Positions 1 to 8,134 of a DNA stretch of 64,000 nucleotides are shown here, in pieces. Where the stretch lies: assembly GCA_019245575.1 (NCBI GenBank), contig JAFARE010000018.1:54589-118588 (forward strand), in the 5' to 3' direction. Source of the stretch: Candidatus Dormiibacterota bacterium. Lineage in GTDB: Bacteria > Chloroflexota > Dormibacteria > Aeolococcales > Aeolococcaceae. Within the stretch, counting starts at the first letter, position 1. The number at the start of each line of letters is the position of its first letter. A program made the translations under genes and the position numbers. The notes below the pieces were generated by a model that was not told the origin of the DNA, did no database searches, and saw only the letters and a list, made by a program, of their open reading frames with translations.

Positions 1-1809
1 CTCGATGTTCACAGCCGCCCCCACCAGCGCCAGGTGGGTGAACGCCTGGGGATAGTTTCCCAGGAGTTCGCCGCTCCTCGGGTCGACCTCCTCAGAGAAC
101 AGTCCCAGGGGCGACGAGAAGGAGAGGAGGCGCTCAAACCGGCGCTGCGCGCCCTCGAGGTCGCCGATGTGCGCCAGGGCGTCGGCGAGCCAGAACGACG
201 TCATGAAGAACGCGCCCTCAGCGCCCTTGAGGCCGTCGTCTGTCTCCTCGGTTCGGTAGCGGCGCACCAGCACGCCCTCGCCCAGGTTCTGCTCGATGGC
301 GCGGATGGTGCTGACCACTCGCGGGTCGCGGTCGCCGAGCAGACGCACCTGGCTGATCCGCAGCATCGCCGAGTCGAGGGCGTCGCCACCGAGCACCTGC
401 GTGAACGCGCCGCGCTCCTCGGACCAGCCCTCGGTCAGGATGCGCTTGCGGATGGCGCGGCGGGCCGCCCGCCAGCGGTCATGGTCGTGCGGATGGTTCC
501 AGCGGTCGGCGATGCGGATGCCGCGGTCGACCGCCACCCAGCACATCAGCTTGCTGTATGTGTACTGGGCGCGCTGGCTGCGCGCCTCCCAGATGGAGGA
601 GTCGGCCTCCTCCCAGCGATCGATCGCCAGGTCGACGATGGCGCGCAGCTCGCGCCACAGCTCGCGGGATATGACGCCGCCGAACCGCGCGTACACGTAC
701 GCGCCGTCGAGCACCTCGCCGTAGACGTCGAGCTGCAGCTGGTGCGCAGCGGCGTTGCCCACGCGGACGGGGCGGGAGTGGCGATAGCCGTCCAGGTGGT
801 CCAGCTCGACCTCCGTGCGGTGCGAGTGCCCGTCGAGGTCGAAGAGGTTGGGCACGGTGCGGCTGCGCTCGCCCAGGTGACGGTGCCTGAGCCAGTGGAA
901 GAACCCCTCCGCCTCCCCGGTCAGGTCGAGCTGGAACAGGGCGAAGAGCGTGAACGACGCGTCGCGCAGCCATGTGTAGCGGTAGTCCCAGTTGCGGTCG
1001 CCACCGATCCACTCGGGAAGGCTCGTCGTGGGCGCGGCCACGATCGCGCCCGTGGGCGAGTACGACATCAGCTTCAGCGCCAGCGCCGAGCGCCACACGA
1101 CCTGCTGGTACGGGCCGGCGTAGCTGCACTGCCCGATCCAGCGCCACCAGAACTGCTGCGTCGCGCGCATCAGCTCGCGCGCGTCCTCCACGTTCCATGC
1201 GCGCACGGCGCACTTCCCCGCCCGTGTGGCCCGGAGCGAGAAGGCGTGCGTCTCGCCCATGCGGAGGGTCACCCGCGATTCGGGCGCCGCATCCGGCGCC
1301 GTCGTCGTCAGGCAGAGATGGACTTTTCCACAGGCTGCGTGCACGTGATTGCCGTGAACGCTGAACTCGGCAGGCACGCGGCCGTAGCTCGGCGCCGGAT
1401 GGAACTCGTGCTGCAGCGTGACCTCGCCGGCGAGGCATTCGACGATGCGCACCAGGCGCGGCTCGTTGTGCAGGCGAGCGTGCTGGTGCAGCTCGTGGTG
1501 CACGACGGGCATGAAGTCGGTGACGATGGCGAGCCCGCCGTCCGTCGAGTAGATCGTGTCCAGGATGTTGGTGCGGTCTCGGTAGCGCTGACGCACCGAG
1601 TACGAGTCGCTGGGACGGATCTGCCAGTAGCCGCCGGTGTGCGCGTCGAGGATGCGGCAGAAGAGCGCCTCGTCGTCGAAGCGCGGCAGGCACAGCCAGT
1701 CGATGCTGCCGTCGGCGCCCACCAGCGCCGCGGTGCGGCAGTCGCCGATGAGCCCGTACTGCGACAGCGGCAGGTACCCGTCGGCGCGGCGCCCGGCGTT
1801 GTCGGTCAC
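1..1809 (-). CDS. Glycoside hydrolase family 15 (glucoamylase/trehalase-like), partial
   Basis: An open frame of 603 codons reaches the left edge of the window, so the C-terminus is missing. It starts at GTG 1809, the only start available because an in-frame TAG lies 21 nt upstream. The N-terminus (YLPLSQYGLIGDCRTAALVG, then DGSIDWLCLPRFD) and the block WIGGDRNWDYRYTWLRDAS near residue 265 are hallmarks of the GH15 (alpha/alpha)6-barrel enzymes that hydrolyse alpha-glucosides such as trehalose or maltodextrins. Bacterial members of this form are usually about 600-650 residues, so little is missing. It follows the TPR gene by 18 nt and is probably co-transcribed. Trehalase versus glucoamylase activity cannot be decided from sequence. 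Confidence 0.88.
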   Translation of the reverse strand, partial: MTDNAGRRADGYLPLSQYGLIGDCRTAALVGADGSIDWLCLPRFDDEALFCRILDAHTGGYWQIRPSDSYSVRQRYRDRTNILDTIYSTDGGLAIVTDFMPVVHHELHQHARLHNEPRLVRIVECLAGEVTLQHEFHPAPSYGRVPAEFSVHGNHVHAACGKVHLCLTTTAPDAAPESRVTLRMGETHAFSLRATRAGKCAVRAWNVEDARELMRATQQFWWRWIGQCSYAGPYQQVVWRSALALKLMSYSPTGAIVAAPTTSLPEWIGGDRNWDYRYTWLRDASFTLFALFQLDLTGEAEGFFHWLRHRHLGERSRTVPNLFDLDGHSHRTEVELDHLDGYRHSRPVRVGNAAAHQLQLDVYGEVLDGAYVYARFGGVISRELWRELRAIVDLAIDRWEEADSSIWEARSQRAQYTYSKLMCWVAVDRGIRIADRWNHPHDHDRWRAARRAIRKRILTEGWSEERGAFTQVLGGDALDSAMLRISQVRLLGDRDPRVVSTIRAIEQNLGEGVLVRRYRTEETDDGLKGAEGAFFMTSFWLADALAHIGDLEGAQRRFERLLSFSSPLGLFSEEVDPRSGELLGNYPQAFTHLALVGAAVNIE

Positions 1810-1827
1810 GTGGCACGCGCCGGAGCG

Positions 1828-2700
1828 CTAGTACTCGTCCTCCGGCCTCCCGTCCTCGTCGTCGTCGGACTCGGTCTCCGCCGCCGGCTCTTCGGCCTCC
1901 GCCTGGAAGGTGGACATGCCCATCTCCTCCAGGTCCTCCGACGGCTCTGCGCCATCCGCCGTGTACGGCTCGTCGTCCTCGCCGGCGAGGCCCTCCTCGT
2001 CCATGCCCCGGGCTGCGAGCAGCGAGTCCTTGGCGTAGGGGCGGAACTCGTCCCGCCGGCCCGCCTTGGCCAGCGGAAACGATGGCTTGCCCACGTTCGC
2101 GGGCGACTGAAAGACCTCGCGGATGATGATCTCGATCTCGCGCTCGTCCGTCCGGGCGATGGCGGCGCTGTAGCGGTTGCCGCTCTCCATGAACGGCCCC
2201 AGGCGGCGCGCCAGCTTGGTGTCGACCTCGCCCAGCGCGACCCCGCGTGCCGTCTCGGCCAGCAGCTGCGCGCCGCTGCGCCGCAACTCCACGACCTCGC
2301 CGGGCGACACCTTCACCGAGACGCCCTGCGCCGGCGGCGTCAGCACCGTGATCGCGCTCTTGCCCGGCTCCTCCGTGAACGCGTCGACGTCGATCGTCTG
2401 CGCGGCGCCCGCCACCGTCTCCTTGCTCTCCAACATGGTCGACAGCTTGCGCACGTTCTTCTGCGCGATGAGGTTGAGCGGATTCATCTCGAGCGCGGCG
2501 CGATACGCAGCGAGCGCGTCGTCGAGGCGGCCGAGCTCCGTCAGCGCTTTGCCGATGCGGTTGTGCGTGTCCTCGTCCGCGCCATGACGCTCGATCAGCG
2601 CCTGGTTGACGGCGAGCGCATCCTGCCAGCGGCTCTCCAGCGCCAGCTGGATGGCCTCCTCGACGTAGATGCTGCGCGGCTTGACGCGTTCTTCAGCCAA
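1828..2700 (-). CDS. TPR-repeat protein with acidic C-terminal tail
   Basis: A 290-residue protein. Residues about 10-85 form helical tetratricopeptide-like repeats, including a TPR-like stretch (GKALTELGRLDDALAAYRAA). The middle (about 100-190) is a mixed alpha/beta region without a recognised motif. The last 70 residues are strongly acidic and low in complexity, ending in runs of Asp and Glu. TPRs normally mediate protein-protein contacts; there is no signal peptide, so it is probably cytosolic. It precedes the GH15 gene and is divergent from parA, with a shared 144-nt spacer. No function can be assigned. Confidence 0.75.
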   Translation of the reverse strand: MAEERVKPRSIYVEEAIQLALESRWQDALAVNQALIERHGADEDTHNRIGKALTELGRLDDALAAYRAALEMNPLNLIAQKNVRKLSTMLESKETVAGAAQTIDVDAFTEEPGKSAITVLTPPAQGVSVKVSPGEVVELRRSGAQLLAETARGVALGEVDTKLARRLGPFMESGNRYSAAIARTDEREIEIIIREVFQSPANVGKPSFPLAKAGRRDEFRPYAKDSLLAARGMDEEGLAGEDDEPYTADGAEPSEDLEEMGMSTFQAEAEEPAAETESDDDEDGRPEDEY

Positions 2701-2755
2701 ACCTGTTCCTTGTGCACGGGCCGGACGAACCCGTCGATACGCCCTCGTGCAACGT

Positions 2756-2784
2756 TTGGGGAGAGCGACTGGGTTCGCTATGAT
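2756..2784 (+). promoter_or_regulatory. Candidate sigma-A-type promoter for parA
   Basis: TTGGGG (2756-2761), a 17-nt spacer, and TATGAT (2779-2784). The -10 matches the consensus at 5 of 6 positions; the -35 is weak. It lies 60 nt upstream of the parA ATG in the spacer shared with the divergent TPR gene. Confidence 0.5.
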
Positions 2785-2844
2785 ACCGGCTCAGTGCGGC
2801 GCGTCTGCCACAACCAATCCTGACTTCGAGGCTCAAGAAATCCT

Positions 2845-3678
2845 ATGACGCGCGTCATCTCCATTGCCAATCAGAAAGGCGGCGTCGGCAAGACAACCAC
2901 TGCGGTGAACCTTGCTGCCGCGCTCGCCGAGGCGGGACGGAAGGTGCTGGCGGTGGACCTCGATCCACAGGGGCACCTCACCATCAACATGGGCTACCGG
3001 CGGCCGGATGAGCTGGAGCGCACGGTCTACGACCTGCTGGTCGACCATCGCGTCTCGGCGGCGGACATCCGGCTGCACTCCGAGCCGATCCAGCTCGATT
3101 TCCTGCCGGCCAACATCGAGTTGAGCGGCGCCGAGCTGCAGCTCGTCACGGAGTTCGGCCGCGAGTCCGTCTTCAAGGAGAAGCTCGAGCCGATCCAGGA
3201 CGAGTACGACTACATCGTCATCGACTGCCCGCCGTCGCTGGGTCTGCTGTGCATCAACGCGCTGGTGGCGTCCAGCGAGGTGATCATCCCGCTGCAGTGC
3301 GAGTACTTCGGCATGAAGGGCATGCAGCAGCTGCACCGCACCATCGATCGCGTGCGCGCCAAGCTCAACAACAAGCTGCAGGTGGCGGGCATCCTGCCCA
3401 CCATCTACAAGGCGCGCACCCTGCACAGCCAGGAGGTGCTCGACCTGGTCAAGCGCGCGTATGGTGACCTGGTGTTCGAGATCCGGATCGACGCGTCCAT
3501 CCGTTTCGCCGAAACGCCCCTCGCCGGTCAGTCCATCCTGCAGTACGCGTCGCATTCGCCCGGCGCGCGGTCATACCGCGAGCTGGCCAAGGCGGTGATG
3601 GCGAAGGACGAGCCGGCCGCCGAGGTGACGGGACACGTGGAGCGGCCGCGCGAGAAGGTGCACGCGGCGAGAGCGTGA
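2845..3678 (+). CDS. parA: ParA/Soj-family partition ATPase
   Basis: A 277-residue deviant-Walker ATPase. The Walker A motif KGGVGKTT lies at residues 11-18, with the signature lysine K11. The A-prime motif DLDPQG is at about 38-43 and the Walker B-like VIDCPPSLG near 115-123. ParA proteins form ATP-dependent dimers that bind DNA non-specifically and position chromosomes, plasmids or protein cargo. No parB follows. Instead a 99-residue protein overlaps the stop codon, so this may be an orphan ParA with its own cargo or adaptor rather than the main chromosome-segregation copy. The C-terminal 20 residues are Arg/Glu/Ala-rich. Confidence 0.9.
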   Translation: MTRVISIANQKGGVGKTTTAVNLAAALAEAGRKVLAVDLDPQGHLTINMGYRRPDELERTVYDLLVDHRVSAADIRLHSEPIQLDFLPANIELSGAELQLVTEFGRESVFKEKLEPIQDEYDYIVIDCPPSLGLLCINALVASSEVIIPLQCEYFGMKGMQQLHRTIDRVRAKLNNKLQVAGILPTIYKARTLHSQEVLDLVKRAYGDLVFEIRIDASIRFAETPLAGQSILQYASHSPGARSYRELAKAVMAKDEPAAEVTGHVERPREKVHAARA

Positions 3679-3977
3679 TGCGCGGGTTCCGCCGCGCGCA
3701 GCTGCGCGGCAGCGACGAGCTGTTCCGTCCGACGGAATCGGGCGAGCAGGACAACGGTGTCACCGAGGCGCCGCCCGAGGATCATCCCGCGGTCACGGCG
3801 GTGCCCGCGATGCCGCCGCCCGATGCGCGCTCCGTGCGTCTCTCCGAGGACGAGATCCGTGTGCTCGCGGATGCGCTGCAGCACGTCAAGTTCCCGCAGA
3901 AGTCGTCCAACCGTCCGTCGGTGGACGACTTCGAGAAGCTCGAGGCCCTGCGTCAGAAGCTCCTGAACGAGCTCTAG
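3678..3977 (+). CDS. Small hypothetical protein coupled to ParA
   Basis: A 99-residue protein. ATG 3678 shares one base with the parA stop; the GTG three bases earlier is an alternative start. The N-terminal 45 residues are basic then Pro/Ala-rich and probably disordered. The C-terminal half (RLSEDEIRVLADALQHVKFP ... FEKLEALRQKLLNEL) is predicted helical. Tight translational coupling suggests that it works with ParA, perhaps as an adaptor or as a substitute for ParB. There is no helix-turn-helix resembling ParB. Function unknown. Confidence 0.7.
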   Translation: MRGFRRAQLRGSDELFRPTESGEQDNGVTEAPPEDHPAVTAVPAMPPPDARSVRLSEDEIRVLADALQHVKFPQKSSNRPSVDDFEKLEALRQKLLNEL

Positions 3978-3990
3978 TCAGGCGCGCGCG

Positions 3991-5709
3991 TCAGTGCGCC
4001 GCGGCGAGGGCCGGCTGCATCTGCCGCTGCGGCCGCGGCAGGAAGGCCGCGACCAACGCTGTGAGCAGCCAGATGCCGGCGTTGATGAAGAGGACTCGCT
4101 GCATCGTGCTGACGAAGTCATTCGCCAGTGCCTGCTGGCCGGCGCTGCCGAAGATCTGTGCGAGGAACCGGGTAGCCTGCGGATTCGCCGTGTCGGGCAC
4201 GCCGCATCCGGGAGGCTGCGCAGTGGGATCGCTCGACCGCGCGCGCTCCTCGAAACACGTGGCGAAACGTGAGGCGATCGCGCTTGCCTGCGCCGCCGGC
4301 AAGCCCGCCTTCTGCACCAGCTGCGCCTGAACCTGCGGAACGATGGGGCTCACGGCGTCCGCCGCCCGGCCTGACAGGACGCTGAAGAAGATCACGCCGA
4401 TGACGGCGACCCCGACCGCGCCACCGAGCTGCTGGAACGTGGTGAGGACGCCCGACGCCGAGCCGGCATCGCGCCCAGGCACACCCGAAAGGATGATGTT
4501 CAGAAGCGGCGCCACAACCATTCCGATGCCCATGCCGCTCACGACGAACGACGGAATGAAGTCGACGCTGCTGACAGCACTGCCGCGCAGGTCGAGCGTG
4601 AGGATGATGCCGAGCACGCCGAGGGCGAGCACCGACGCTCCCACCGTGATCGTCCACTTCCCGAGCCGGGGTGCCAAACGCGCCGACATCACCGACATGA
4701 ATGCGGCGCCGATGCTCCACGGGATCGTCGTCAGCCCGGCGTGCAGCGCACTGAACCCGAGCCCCACCTGGAGCAGCAGGCTGGTCGTCAGGAACATCGC
4801 GGGGATGCCTGCCAGGAACAGCGCTGAGATGACGACACCCAGACGGAACGAGCGGATGCTGAACAGCGAGAGCTGCACCAGCGGAAAGCGGCTGGAGGGC
4901 AGCGACCGCTCGTAGAGCACGAACAGGGCCAGCACGACCGGGCTCAACCCGACGCACACGAACGTCCACAGCGGCCAGTTCGCGTCCTGTCCCTCCACCA
5001 ACGGGTACACGAGCAGGAAGAGCCCGACGCTCGCGATCAGCACGCCCACGACGTCGAGCCGGCTGGCCTGCGGCGCCTTCGACTCGCGCAGCACGCGCCA
5101 GGCGGCAACCAGCGACGCCAGGCCGATCGGGATGTTGACCAGGAAGATCCAGCGCCATGCACCGCCGGTGATGTCGTCACGGATGATGAGCCCGCCGACG
5201 AGCGGTCCCGTGATGGTTGCGATGCCGATCACGGCGCCGAGGATGCCGAACGCCTTCGCGCGCTCGTGGGGCGGAAAAAGCACCTGGATGACGGAGAGCG
5301 TCTGTGGATACATGAGGGCGGCCATGACGCCCTGGACGACGCGGGAGATGTCGAGCATCACGGCGCTCTGCGCCAAGCCGCAGGAGGCAGACGCGACGAG
5401 GAACCCGGCCATGCCGAGCATGAACAGCCGCTTGCGCCCATAGATGTCGCCGAGCCTCCCGCCCGTGATGAGGACGAGTGCGTATGCGAGGCCGTATCCC
5501 GCCACCACGAACTGGATGTCCGCGTTCGTGGCCGACAGGTTGCTGCGGATGGCGGGGATCGCGACGTTCACGATCGAGATGTCGAGCGGCACCATGAAGA
5601 GGGCGGTGAGCACGCTGAGCAGCGCCGTCCAGCGCCGCGGATCCAGTTCCGTCTGCTCCGGCTTCGCAGGCATGGCGGCGCCGGTCCGCGCGGCCGTCGC
5701 TTCACTCAT
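3991..5709 (-). CDS. MFS transporter, DHA2/EmrB-QacA family (14 TM)
   Basis: About 572 residues with 14 hydrophobic segments, typical of proton-driven drug exporters of the DHA2 family. Family motifs are visible: DISIVNVAIPAI in TM1 (motif D1), GGRLGDIYGRKRLF (motif A, about residue 85) and a TM5 region with GPLVGG (motif C). The start is placed at ATG 5709, which has AGAGGAG a few bases upstream. A GTG at 5736 would add nine residues but lacks a ribosome-binding site. The substrate cannot be predicted. It lies 38 nt from the downstream end of the acyl-CoA synthetase gene and may be co-transcribed with it. Confidence 0.9.
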   Translation of the reverse strand: MSEATAARTGAAMPAKPEQTELDPRRWTALLSVLTALFMVPLDISIVNVAIPAIRSNLSATNADIQFVVAGYGLAYALVLITGGRLGDIYGRKRLFMLGMAGFLVASASCGLAQSAVMLDISRVVQGVMAALMYPQTLSVIQVLFPPHERAKAFGILGAVIGIATITGPLVGGLIIRDDITGGAWRWIFLVNIPIGLASLVAAWRVLRESKAPQASRLDVVGVLIASVGLFLLVYPLVEGQDANWPLWTFVCVGLSPVVLALFVLYERSLPSSRFPLVQLSLFSIRSFRLGVVISALFLAGIPAMFLTTSLLLQVGLGFSALHAGLTTIPWSIGAAFMSVMSARLAPRLGKWTITVGASVLALGVLGIILTLDLRGSAVSSVDFIPSFVVSGMGIGMVVAPLLNIILSGVPGRDAGSASGVLTTFQQLGGAVGVAVIGVIFFSVLSGRAADAVSPIVPQVQAQLVQKAGLPAAQASAIASRFATCFEERARSSDPTAQPPGCGVPDTANPQATRFLAQIFGSAGQQALANDFVSTMQRVLFINAGIWLLTALVAAFLPRPQRQMQPALAAAH

Positions 5710-5747
5710 CGCAACCTCTCCTCTGCTGGTTCCCACCGGCGCCGGCG

Positions 5748-7571
5748 TCAGCGCCGGTACATGCCCTCGATCTCATCCGCGTACTTCTCCGCCACGACCT
5801 TGCGCTTCACCTTCATTGTCGGCGTGAGCTCGTCCCCAACCTCGAACGCGTGGCCGATCAGCGTCCACTTCTTCACCTGCTCGACGTGGCTCAACTGGCG
5901 GTTGACGGAGTCCACGTGTGCCGCGATCTCGCGGCGCAGCGTCTCGTCCTCCGCGAGGCCGCCGTGGTCCGCACCGAGGCCGTGTTCCTTCGCGTACGCG
6001 GCCGCCTCTTCGGGGTCGAGCGTGAGCAGCGCGCTGACGAACGGCCGCCGGTCACCGATCGCAACCGCGTTGCCGATCAGGCGGAGCTGCTGCAGCAGCT
6101 GCTCGATGTTCGTGGGCGAGATGTTCTTGCCGCCGGCCGTGATGATGAGGTCCTTCTTGCGGTCGGTGATGCGCAGGTATCCGTCCGCGTCGAACTCGCC
6201 CACGTCGCCGGTGTGCAGCCAGTGGTCGGTGAGCGTCTCGGCGGTCGCCGCATCCTCCTTGTAGTAGCCGTGAAACACCACCGGACCGCGCACCAGGATC
6301 TCACCGTCCTCGGCGATGCGCACGTCGTTGCCGCGCAGTGGGAAGCCGACGGTGCCGATGCGCGACCTGCCGGGGCGGTTCATCGTCGTCAGACCCGTGT
6401 CCTCGGTCTGGCCGTACACCTCGAGCACCTCGAGGCCGAAGGAGGCGAAGAATCGCAAGACGTCGGCAGCGATGGGCGCCGCCCCGCTGGCGAGGATCGA
6501 GGCCTGCTCCAGTCCCGTGCGTTCGCGCAGCTTCCGCAACACCAAGCGGTCGGCGAGACGATGGGCGCGCGCCTCCCCGGCGCCGCCGTGCTCCGCCGCG
6601 CGCGCCCCCGCACGCAAGGCCCACCGTGCCAGCACGCGCTGGGGGGCCGAAAGCGCGTCGACGGCCTTCTGCACCTGCAGCGCCATCTTCTCCCACACGC
6701 GCGGAACCGCGAAGAACGCTGTCGGACGCACCTCGCGGAGGCGCTCGCCCAGGTGCTCGAACCCGTCGAGAAAGAACACACGGTTCCCGTACGCATAGGA
6801 GCGGAACTCCGTCGACAGGCGCTCCGCGATGTGTGCCAGCGGCAGATAGCTGAGCACCCGATCATCCGGACCCGAGGGCACGAACTCCTCGAGCGCGTTG
6901 ATGGCCGCCGTGCAGTTGCCATGCGTCAGCTGCACGGCCTTGGGCGGTCCGGTGGTGCCGCTCGTGTAGATGAGCGTGGCGATGTCGTCGGGCGCCACCG
7001 CCGCCCGGCGCCGCTCCAGCTCGGCTCGCTGCGAGGCGAGCGCCTCGCTTCCCTGCTGCAGCGCGCGCTGCCACGAGAGCACGAACCCGTCGTGCGACGA
7101 CTCCTCATCGGTGCTGACCACGACGATGCGGCGCAGCGACGGCAGGTCGGCGCGCACCTCGAGCACGCGGTCGCGCAACGAATCGTCCTCCACCACGACG
7201 ACACGCGACTCCGAGTGCCCCAGCACATATCCGCCCTGCTCCGCGCTCAGCGTCAGGTAAACGGGCACGGGGCGGCCGCGCACGGAGAGGATGCCGATGT
7301 CGGCGATGTGCCATTCCGGCCTGTTGTTGGACCAGATGGCGACATGGTCCTGCTCGGCCACGTCCTCTGAAAGCAGGAAGGCGGACCAGCGCTCCGCGGC
7401 CGCGCCAAAATCGCTCCAGGAGATCCCGACGAAGCGGTCGCCGCCTCGATACATCAGCGCAGGGGACGCGCCGCGGCTGCGCACCTGGCCGAGGAACAGC
7501 TCGACCAGCGTGGCCGCGCCTGCCCTCGCCGGGGCCGGCTCCTGTTCCGCGCTCAGTGTCTGCGTCGACAT
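5748..7571 (-). CDS. fadD: Long-chain acyl-CoA synthetase (AMP-forming), FadD15-like
   Basis: About 607 residues of the ANL adenylating superfamily. It activates fatty acids to acyl-CoA through an acyl-adenylate. The P-loop-like motif [18 protein letters not shown] lies near residue 200, the A5 region VYGQTEDTG near 380, and the A7/A8 region [20 protein letters not shown] near 470, with the catalytic lysine near the end in PTMKVKR. ATG 7571 is chosen over an upstream GTG at 7589. It has no Shine-Dalgarno but sits 8 nt after CATTCT, in keeping with the leaderless pattern seen elsewhere in the window. Divergent from the DUF503 gene. Confidence 0.9.
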   Translation of the reverse strand: MSTQTLSAEQEPAPARAGAATLVELFLGQVRSRGASPALMYRGGDRFVGISWSDFGAAAERWSAFLLSEDVAEQDHVAIWSNNRPEWHIADIGILSVRGRPVPVYLTLSAEQGGYVLGHSESRVVVVEDDSLRDRVLEVRADLPSLRRIVVVSTDEESSHDGFVLSWQRALQQGSEALASQRAELERRRAAVAPDDIATLIYTSGTTGPPKAVQLTHGNCTAAINALEEFVPSGPDDRVLSYLPLAHIAERLSTEFRSYAYGNRVFFLDGFEHLGERLREVRPTAFFAVPRVWEKMALQVQKAVDALSAPQRVLARWALRAGARAAEHGGAGEARAHRLADRLVLRKLRERTGLEQASILASGAAPIAADVLRFFASFGLEVLEVYGQTEDTGLTTMNRPGRSRIGTVGFPLRGNDVRIAEDGEILVRGPVVFHGYYKEDAATAETLTDHWLHTGDVGEFDADGYLRITDRKKDLIITAGGKNISPTNIEQLLQQLRLIGNAVAIGDRRPFVSALLTLDPEEAAAYAKEHGLGADHGGLAEDETLRREIAAHVDSVNRQLSHVEQVKKWTLIGHAFEVGDELTPTMKVKRKVVAEKYADEIEGMYRR

Positions 7572-7641
7572 CGGTGCTGAGAATGACACAACCGGGCCTG
7601 CGCGCCGGACCGCGAGCGAGGCTCATCCGCCTTCACTCTGC

Positions 7642-7647
7642 TAGCGT
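7642..7647 (+). promoter_or_regulatory. Extended -10 element, leaderless start of DUF503 gene
   Basis: TGC-TAGCGT: an extended -10 (TGn) followed by a TAnnnT hexamer, nine bases before the ATG at 7657. There is no ribosome-binding site between them, so the transcript probably begins at or next to the start codon. Confidence 0.5.
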
Positions 7648-7656
7648 TTCGACGCG

Positions 7657-7944
7657 ATGGTGATCGGCACATTGACGGTGACGCTGCAGGTCCCCGACAG
7701 CACCTCACTGAAGGAGAAGCGCCAGGTGGTGCGGTCGATCACGGCGCGCGTGCGGCAGACGTTCAACGTGGCCGTGGCGGAGGTGGGCGACCAGGACCTC
7801 TGGCAGTCCGCCGTCATCGGCGTAGCGTGTGTAAGCTCAGACGGCCGGCACGCTGACGAGATGTGCCAAAAGGTGCTTCGCTTCGTCGACGCCAACGCTG
7901 ACGCACTCGTGACCGGCTCACGGTTCGAGCTGGTCCACGTGTGA
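7657..7944 (+). CDS. DUF503 family protein (YlxP-like)
   Basis: A 95-residue protein that matches DUF503 over its whole length: an N-terminal strand (VIGTLTVTLQVPDS), then SLKEKRQVVRSI, a helix and a terminal VTGSRFELVHV. In Firmicutes the homologue YlxP lies in the nusA-infB-rbfA region and is thought to act in RNA or ribosome-related processes; its exact function is unknown. Here it is followed by a structured 141-nt element and a Ski2-like RNA helicase, which fits an RNA-related role. Confidence 0.88.
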   Translation: MVIGTLTVTLQVPDSTSLKEKRQVVRSITARVRQTFNVAVAEVGDQDLWQSAVIGVACVSSDGRHADEMCQKVLRFVDANADALVTGSRFELVHV

Positions 7945-7986
7945 GGGCGAGGCGCTCCTCGACGCAGTCGGCCCGCCCACTGACAC

Positions 7987-8127
7987 GGTGCGCGGAGCAC
8001 GGTTTGCGCGCGAGACGGGGTCGAAGCGCCTCTGGCGCCTCGCCCCTCGAGCCTCGGCTCGAGTCACGCTCCCAGCCGTGCCGTCTCGCCTCCGGCACGC
8101 TCGCGCTCCACCCGTGCTCCGCGCACC
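7987..8127. repeat. Nested inverted repeat / multibranch RNA candidate
   Basis: A 16-nt arm at 7987-8002 has its exact reverse complement at 8112-8127. Inside, 8010-8018 pairs perfectly with 8081-8089 (9 bp). Within that are three smaller hairpins: 8026-8030/8034-8038, 8046-8053/8056-8063 and 8065-8068/8077-8080. On either strand it folds as a closing stem plus an inner stem bearing several short hairpins. It fills the spacer between the DUF503 and helicase genes and ends 7 nt before the helicase start, so as RNA it would be the helicase 5' leader. No gene is visible inside. Confidence 0.7.
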
Positions 8128-8134
8128 CACATCT

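Noticed and set aside
34..2823. A 929-codon plus-strand open frame
   Set aside because: It is antisense to the GH15 and TPR genes, has Arg/Val/His-heavy composition and no recognisable domain; it is a by-product of high GC at third codon positions.
7988..8134. Upstream extension of the helicase ORF
   Set aside because: The added 49 codons lie entirely in the inverted-repeat element and have an Arg/Ala-rich nonsense composition.
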